Shown here: one piece after another, positions 59,815 through 64,000 of the stretch
Layout: each line of letters begins with the position of its first letter
Position numbering within the stretch: the stretch's first letter is position 1
From: Bolinopsis microptera
Taxonomy: Eukaryota; Ctenophora; Tentaculata; Lobata; Bolinopsidae
Reading direction: 5' to 3'
NCBI RefSeq assembly: GCF_026151205.1
Contig: NC_087079.1
Location: forward strand, 12,762,635 to 12,826,634
DNA: 64,000 nucleotides
The notes under the pieces: model-generated
Database searches by the model: none
What the model was told of the DNA's origin: nothing
What the model saw: the letters and a program-made list of their open reading frames with translations, nothing else
Translations under genes and position numbers: made by a program

Positions 59815-60379
59815 GAGATATAAGAGAGAGATATAAGAGACACTTCATTAAAGGAGGCAAAGTGTGTAGTGTGGACAAAACTGTTGTTTGAAATGTGTCA
59901 AGACAGAGTTTTGTTTGGATTTATGGATTCGTGGCTCGCTAAGATTTTAATTTTTTGATAAGCTTCTAAATCACATTCGTCTTTCAACACAAGACTGTCA
60001 GTCTTCTAGAATTTTGTTTTGATTTGTGTATTAAGCTCTGAAGTATTTAGTCTTACTTCCAGGTCCATAATTTTGCGCAGTGTACATGTATATTTTTAGA
60101 GTTATTATGGTTTTATATTAGCAGATTTAGGTATATAACTATTCTATATAATTGTATGTATGAATACTTGGGTAAACATTAACCAGTAAACGAAGCTGGT
60201 TCCAATCAGTAACTAGTAACTAGTAACTAGTAACTAGTAACTAGTAACTAGTAACTAGTAACAGTAGTAACTAATAACTAGTAACCAATGACTTTTTAGT
60301 TTAATTGGAATCTGCAGTTACTGGTTAATTTTTCTACGAATCTATTCTTGGACTAAAGTTAAACTATTAATAAAGTGAT

Positions 60380-60490
60380 TCAGCGGCACATGAAGAAGGT
60401 TCGAGAAGAGCGTACTAAGAAGTTCCTGGAACGTTGCCAGAAGTCCCCCCATGGTACTGAGTTTTTCCACCCGGAGGCTTCCCTGTAATA
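60380..60490 (+). pseudogene. Exon-like host fragment 1 in right unit
   Basis: Reads RHMKKVREERTKKFLERCQK then SPHGTEFFHPEASL and a stop. Well-formed protein sequence without LINE character; the family is not recognised. The identical inverse copy is at about 48165-48275. Confidence 0.5.
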
Positions 60491-60721
60491 ATGTCATGTT
60501 GCAGGTTTGTTACAATCGATCGTAACTTATATAATAATATTCTATTAACTTATGTTAAACTTAATATCATAACTTAAAACAATTATTGTTCCGGACGGTA
60601 GTGATATTGCGGGGTGTAACAAGCTTACAGTTATAACCTCACTTTATTAATAATTGTTTGGTGTAATAATTGTTTTGTTAAACTGATGATTGTTTGTGTA
60701 TTTCTCAAACTAACATATTGG

Positions 60722-60995
60722 TCAGGCATGTACGGAGACCTCCCTGCTAGCTCCAGCTCCTACAAGGACCTAATCCTTCTGATAGAGAAACTGATAGAAC
60801 TCCTCAGTCCTCAAGTCTTCCACTGGTAAAGACTGCAGTTTGTACGAGCTGGAGCTCTTGTTTCACCCCAGGGTGGAAAAGTGGTACGCTAGTCCAGACC
60901 ATGGAACATCAACGTCCTGCTGTTATTCAGAGCACTGATGTGGCTGGATGGAAACCAACCTCTAAAATTAGACTTGTTCTTCCCGGTACGTGGTG
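60722..60995 (+). pseudogene. Exon-like host fragments 2 and 3 in right unit
   Basis: After an acceptor-like TTGGTCAG: MYGDLPASSSSYKDLILLIE and KLIELLSPQVFHW then a stop. In another frame comes LYELELLFHPRVEKWYA, and in a third PWNINVLLLFRALMWLDGNQ then PLKLDLFFP, ending at a GTACGT donor. The changes of frame without introns suggest a captured and decaying gene piece. Inverse copy at about 47665-47937. Confidence 0.5.
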
Positions 60996-61260
60996 TTTGT
61001 GGGAAGAGTGCCGTTAATAAAAATTAATCTTCTTTTCCTGTAGCTTATATATCCTAATATTGAACCCGTCTCTGACCCTGATCTAATACTGTAGTAATTA
61101 TAGTGAGTAAGATAGAAGTAGTTAATAAACCTCTCCAAAAACGGTCGACAGGTCGTGGCTAAGTAATGAACGAACGAGAGCTCATTTTTGTCACGTGACA
61201 GCACTACTATAAAATATCCCTTATTATACATTCCCTACTCTGTGATCACCCTCCCCCCTC

Positions 61261-61440
61261 AGATATTCTAGAAGAGGAAGGAGAGAAGGAGGAACCACAC
61301 AAAGGAATGTACAACGTGTCAGGAGGAGACCTCATCACCCAACTCTACACCGCCTCCGGGCAACTACTGGACCTCACCTACCGGGCTGGCCGGCTCTATT
61401 ATACCTCACCTACCGGGCTAATACACGGGTCTTCATAGTG
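61261..61440 (+). pseudogene. Exon-like host fragment 4 in right unit
   Basis: Acceptor CCCCCCTCAG followed by ILEEEGEKEEPHKGMYNVSG, then GDLITQLYTASGQLLDLTYR and AGRLYYTS before a stop. A 16-bp CCTCACCTACCGGGCT is duplicated near the end. The inverse copy is at 47218-47397. Likely the next exon of the same captured gene as fragments 2-3. Confidence 0.5.
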
Positions 61441-62320
61441 ATATGACTGTGATTTCGAATAAACTGATATTTACTGACATTTTTGGTCAGGTTCATGGTT
61501 AGGACATTGGACAGTTGTTATTTTTTACTTAGTTTGGTAATGTTATAATATTCTTGATGTCAACTGTTTTATAGCGTAAATATTCTGTTATTCTAACAGC
61601 ACCGTCATAAAAGTGTTTTAATCCTTCGAACATATGTAGCTGATAAAATAACATATTGTAAAATTATTGAAATGTGACGTGCTCTGGTATACGTATATAA
61701 TATATCGACTATATATTATGGTAGAATCTAGGTAGATAAGAATCTGGTAGAATGTAGAATGTGGATCTATTTAACAGTTGGAGCTGAAGCACGTTTAAGA
61801 GTCAAATCGATTTCAATTTCAATTGCCCTTTTCAGAAATCTCACCGTTGATAAACAGAGCTACAAATCTAAACAATTGTGAGATTTATCCTTGGCCGTGT
61901 AACAACTTGAAATAGTGGTATCTGTTCGCGATGAAAAACTGAAAACAATTCGATATTGATTTATTATACTGCTTATATTTTACCCTTGACCAACAAGATC
62001 TATAAAACCTTAAATGAATTAAAACTTGCAGGAATAATTTTATTGCATATTATTGATAATTCGTGAATTTATGCAACCTACAGTGCCTAAAATTCAATTA
62101 GCTAATTACCGGCCATGCATTGCATAAACCATATTATAGCCCATTCGGCCATTTCGGTCACAAATCGGAGCTTAAATTGAGTTTATTGCACGCGCGGTGG
62201 ACAAATTGTGTGAAAACAACTGTGCTGTCACAAATAATGCGCGTTATTGAGGTGACCAATGAAATCACGGCATTAAAAACACGTGATAGCGCGCTGGCGA
62301 GTGAATTAGTAAAATCCCAA

Positions 62321-62440
62321 TTTGACCATTGTTAATGATCTGGCCCGGCGCGCGCTACTTCGTAGCTCGAGAAGAAAGCGGCGTGCGCTACTTCGAAGAA
62401 ATTTAGACGAGTAACATCCGTCAAGGACTCAATGAATTAC
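62321..62440 (+). repeat. Copy of the GCGCGCTACTTCG element
   Basis: GACCATTGTTAATGATCTGG, GCGCGCTACTTCGTAGC and AAATTTAGACGAGTAACATC match 11281-11535. It starts exactly where the right unit ends, so the unit may have inserted into an older repeat. Confidence 0.7.
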
Positions 62441-63640
62441 GACCTCAATCGCCCTGAAAAAAGTGCGAATGCTCATTGCATTGGATGTTAAAGCGCACGT
62501 GACTAGCATTCACGTGATCATTCAGAACCAATTAAAGCCGTGCAAAATCTGAATCCTTCGCAGCTCGATAAGGCCCTGTAATTTCGCCACTTCGGGCGCG
62601 CTTGTAGTTGTTTCACAATAGTAGAGGCTCTTACGGGCATTGTCTGCTCGATACGTTAGGGACCCCAGATACACCTTACTAGACGTATTTTTGACCGTAG
62701 AATCGATTGAAAGTGGTTTCAAGATGATTGGACTGATTGTGTTGGGGTAAAATCGCAAAAAACCGATTTTTGGGCCAAAAATAGGCCAAAAAACCATGTT
62801 TTTTGATATTTTGAGCAAGTTAATTTTGTTGGCATGTCGGCAAAACTTGCATAAAGATAGCTAAAAGACAGCCGCACAAGATTGTATAAAAATAAAACAA
62901 ATCCCTCTATTTGTTCTGAGGTAAAAATCCAAAAAAGTGGTAAAAATTTTGACTTTTTTGCTTGAAGTTTGAATAATTTTTTGCAGTTGTATTAAATCAA
63001 CCCAAAAATAGTCACATCGTGTTTGCCTAAATTTTTCCTTTCCGAGAAGTACCCACTTCATATACTTTATCGAAGTTTGAATATTGTCACTCCGCAAGCG
63101 TTTTTGCCAAATTTTCGACGCGCACTACGCGCAAAAGCATTTAGTTGTTATCAATTGGCACCCGCGCGTTCATCATAAATTTCAAACAGCTATAACTCAG
63201 CGAGATTATGTCCGTTCTAGCTCATATTTTCATACTAAATAGAAAATAATGTGATCTTATTGCTGACAAAATATGAATATAATTACTCTATTTGCCTTAG
63301 AGTAATAGACTGTCAAAGTTTAAAACGCGCATTGGTATAGCACGTGACTAATAAGTCCAAATTTATACTTCTTAACATATTATCGATCCTTAGACATCAT
63401 ACTATTGTGTCCAATTAGCGGTTAGGTCTCTAAACTCGTAGCAGAAAACACGTCTTTTTGCCCGTAAGAGCCTCTACTACAAGTCAAGAAAAGCCTTCTT
63501 ACCGCCGTGAGGCGGGCGCGCGCTACTGCAAGCGCAAGGGCTCTTGATAGAGCAAGCCCTGTAATGCATTTTGCCGATCTACAGCTCATGTAGCTGCGAT
63601 ATTTTATAAACATTATTGGATGCGCGGTGCGGCCCAGTAG
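62441..63640. other. Repeat-derived sequence, no gene
   Basis: CG-rich modules (AAAGTGCGAATGCTCATTG, CATTCACGTGATCATTCAGA) are inverse to 35680-35760. An inverted copy of the GCTCTATCCAGAGCCC-type module lies at 63515-63560. No coding region is supported. Confidence 0.55.
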
Positions 63641-63878
63641 TAGTGCATTGCTTCACATAGCCATGTGTCTACGCGTACTGCGTGACGCGCTTGTTTCACT
63701 GCAAGCGAGAGGGCTATGGTTAGTGGTTAGAGCAAGTGCATTGCGCTAAAAATGTGTCATGGCTATTTGAAAGCGCAATGCATTATTGGGCCGCGCAGCG
63801 CATCAAATAATGAATAATGTTTCTCACAACCATATTTGTTAGATCGATGCACCACAGGGCCATACCTTGTCCATTGTT

Positions 63879-63999
63879 GTCATACGTTGTATGACCCGCC
63901 GCGCACGAAGTGCGCGGCTCCCCCTGTAGCGTCGAAGACGCTACATAGTGAAACGACCGTGGGGGTCGCAACGTGATACAAGTCCATTGTTAATGGACT
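63879..63999. repeat. Run of perfect short hairpins
   Basis: Five palindromes follow each other: GTCATAC-GTT-GTATGAC (63879-63895), GCCGCGCAC-GAA-GTGCGCGGC (63898-63918), TGTAGCGTC-GAA-GACGCTACA (63925-63945), CGACC-GTGGG-GGTCG (63954-63968) and AGTCCATT-GTT-AATGGACT (63981-63999). Loops are mostly 3 bases (GAA or GTT). The array continues to the window edge. Confidence 0.9.
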
Positions 64000-64000
64000 A

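Larger units (their letters stand above)
57176..62320 (+). mobile_element. 5.14-kb mobile unit, copy 2 (right arm)
   Basis: Inverse of 46338-51477, 5,145 against 5,140 bp. Where I compared them (ends, ORF1, exon fragments) they are the same base for base; the main visible difference is length in the CCCT tract. Order on the + strand: inner TIR-like end, (CCCT)n, GTAACTAG repeats, PHD-like segment, ORF1, (CTAGTAA)n, exon-like fragments, outer TIR-like end. Confidence 0.75.

Overview
The window is animal nuclear DNA. Its genes are split by GT-AG introns, and they encode a voltage-gated K+ channel, a PIM-type kinase, a rhodopsin-like GPCR and a secreted Cys-rich protein. Most of the remaining sequence is repeats and mobile-element debris. 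The divergent GPCR, the GCC2/GCC3-like cysteine repeat and the short AT-rich introns fit an early-branching marine animal. A ctenophore is my favoured guess, but that is inference and nothing here proves it.

Layout. 1-440: poly-C, GGGA tract and an array of GC-rich hairpins. 441-3755: no recognisable gene. 3756-7725 (+): PIM-like Ser/Thr kinase in four or five exons, with one frameshift and one splice-phase conflict. 7726-11750: dispersed CG-rich repeat modules. 11757-13430: an 11-bp and a 20-bp tandem array. 14008-14539: 532 consecutive bases with no G. 15766-16535 (-): 3' fragment of a non-LTR retrotransposon reverse-transcriptase gene, which abuts a 51-bp satellite (16538-19399) with a 20-monomer higher-order repeat. 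22086-23036 (-): single-exon GPCR. 23977-24036: tRNA-Leu relic. 29032-39996 (+): Shaker-type Kv channel gene, about 452 residues. It has two tandem alternative first coding exons. Its introns carry antisense tRNA-Leu copies, a decayed duplicate of one T1 exon, and a 5.3-kb foldback element with an 8-bp target-site duplication. 40763-43219 (-): signal peptide, an unknown domain and a Cys-rich repeat; the 3' end was not found. 43220-46337: repeats.

46338-62320 is dominated by two nearly identical 5.14-kb units in opposite orientation (46338-51477 and 57176-62320), separated by 5.7 kb. Each unit has terminal-inverted-repeat-like ends, an intact LINE ORF1-like reading frame with no reverse transcriptase, a ~355-bp (AGGG)n tract, and several exon-like fragments that look captured from a host gene. 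The spacer holds an orphan terminal exon followed by CRE-like repeats, a perfect 274-bp palindrome, a tRNA-derived SINE-like head and small tandem duplications. 62321-64000 is dispersed repeat sequence ending in a run of perfect short hairpins.

The host genes do not form one pathway. The clearest shared theme is how mobile DNA, tRNA genes and exon duplication have remodelled the Kv locus and the 46-62 kb region.
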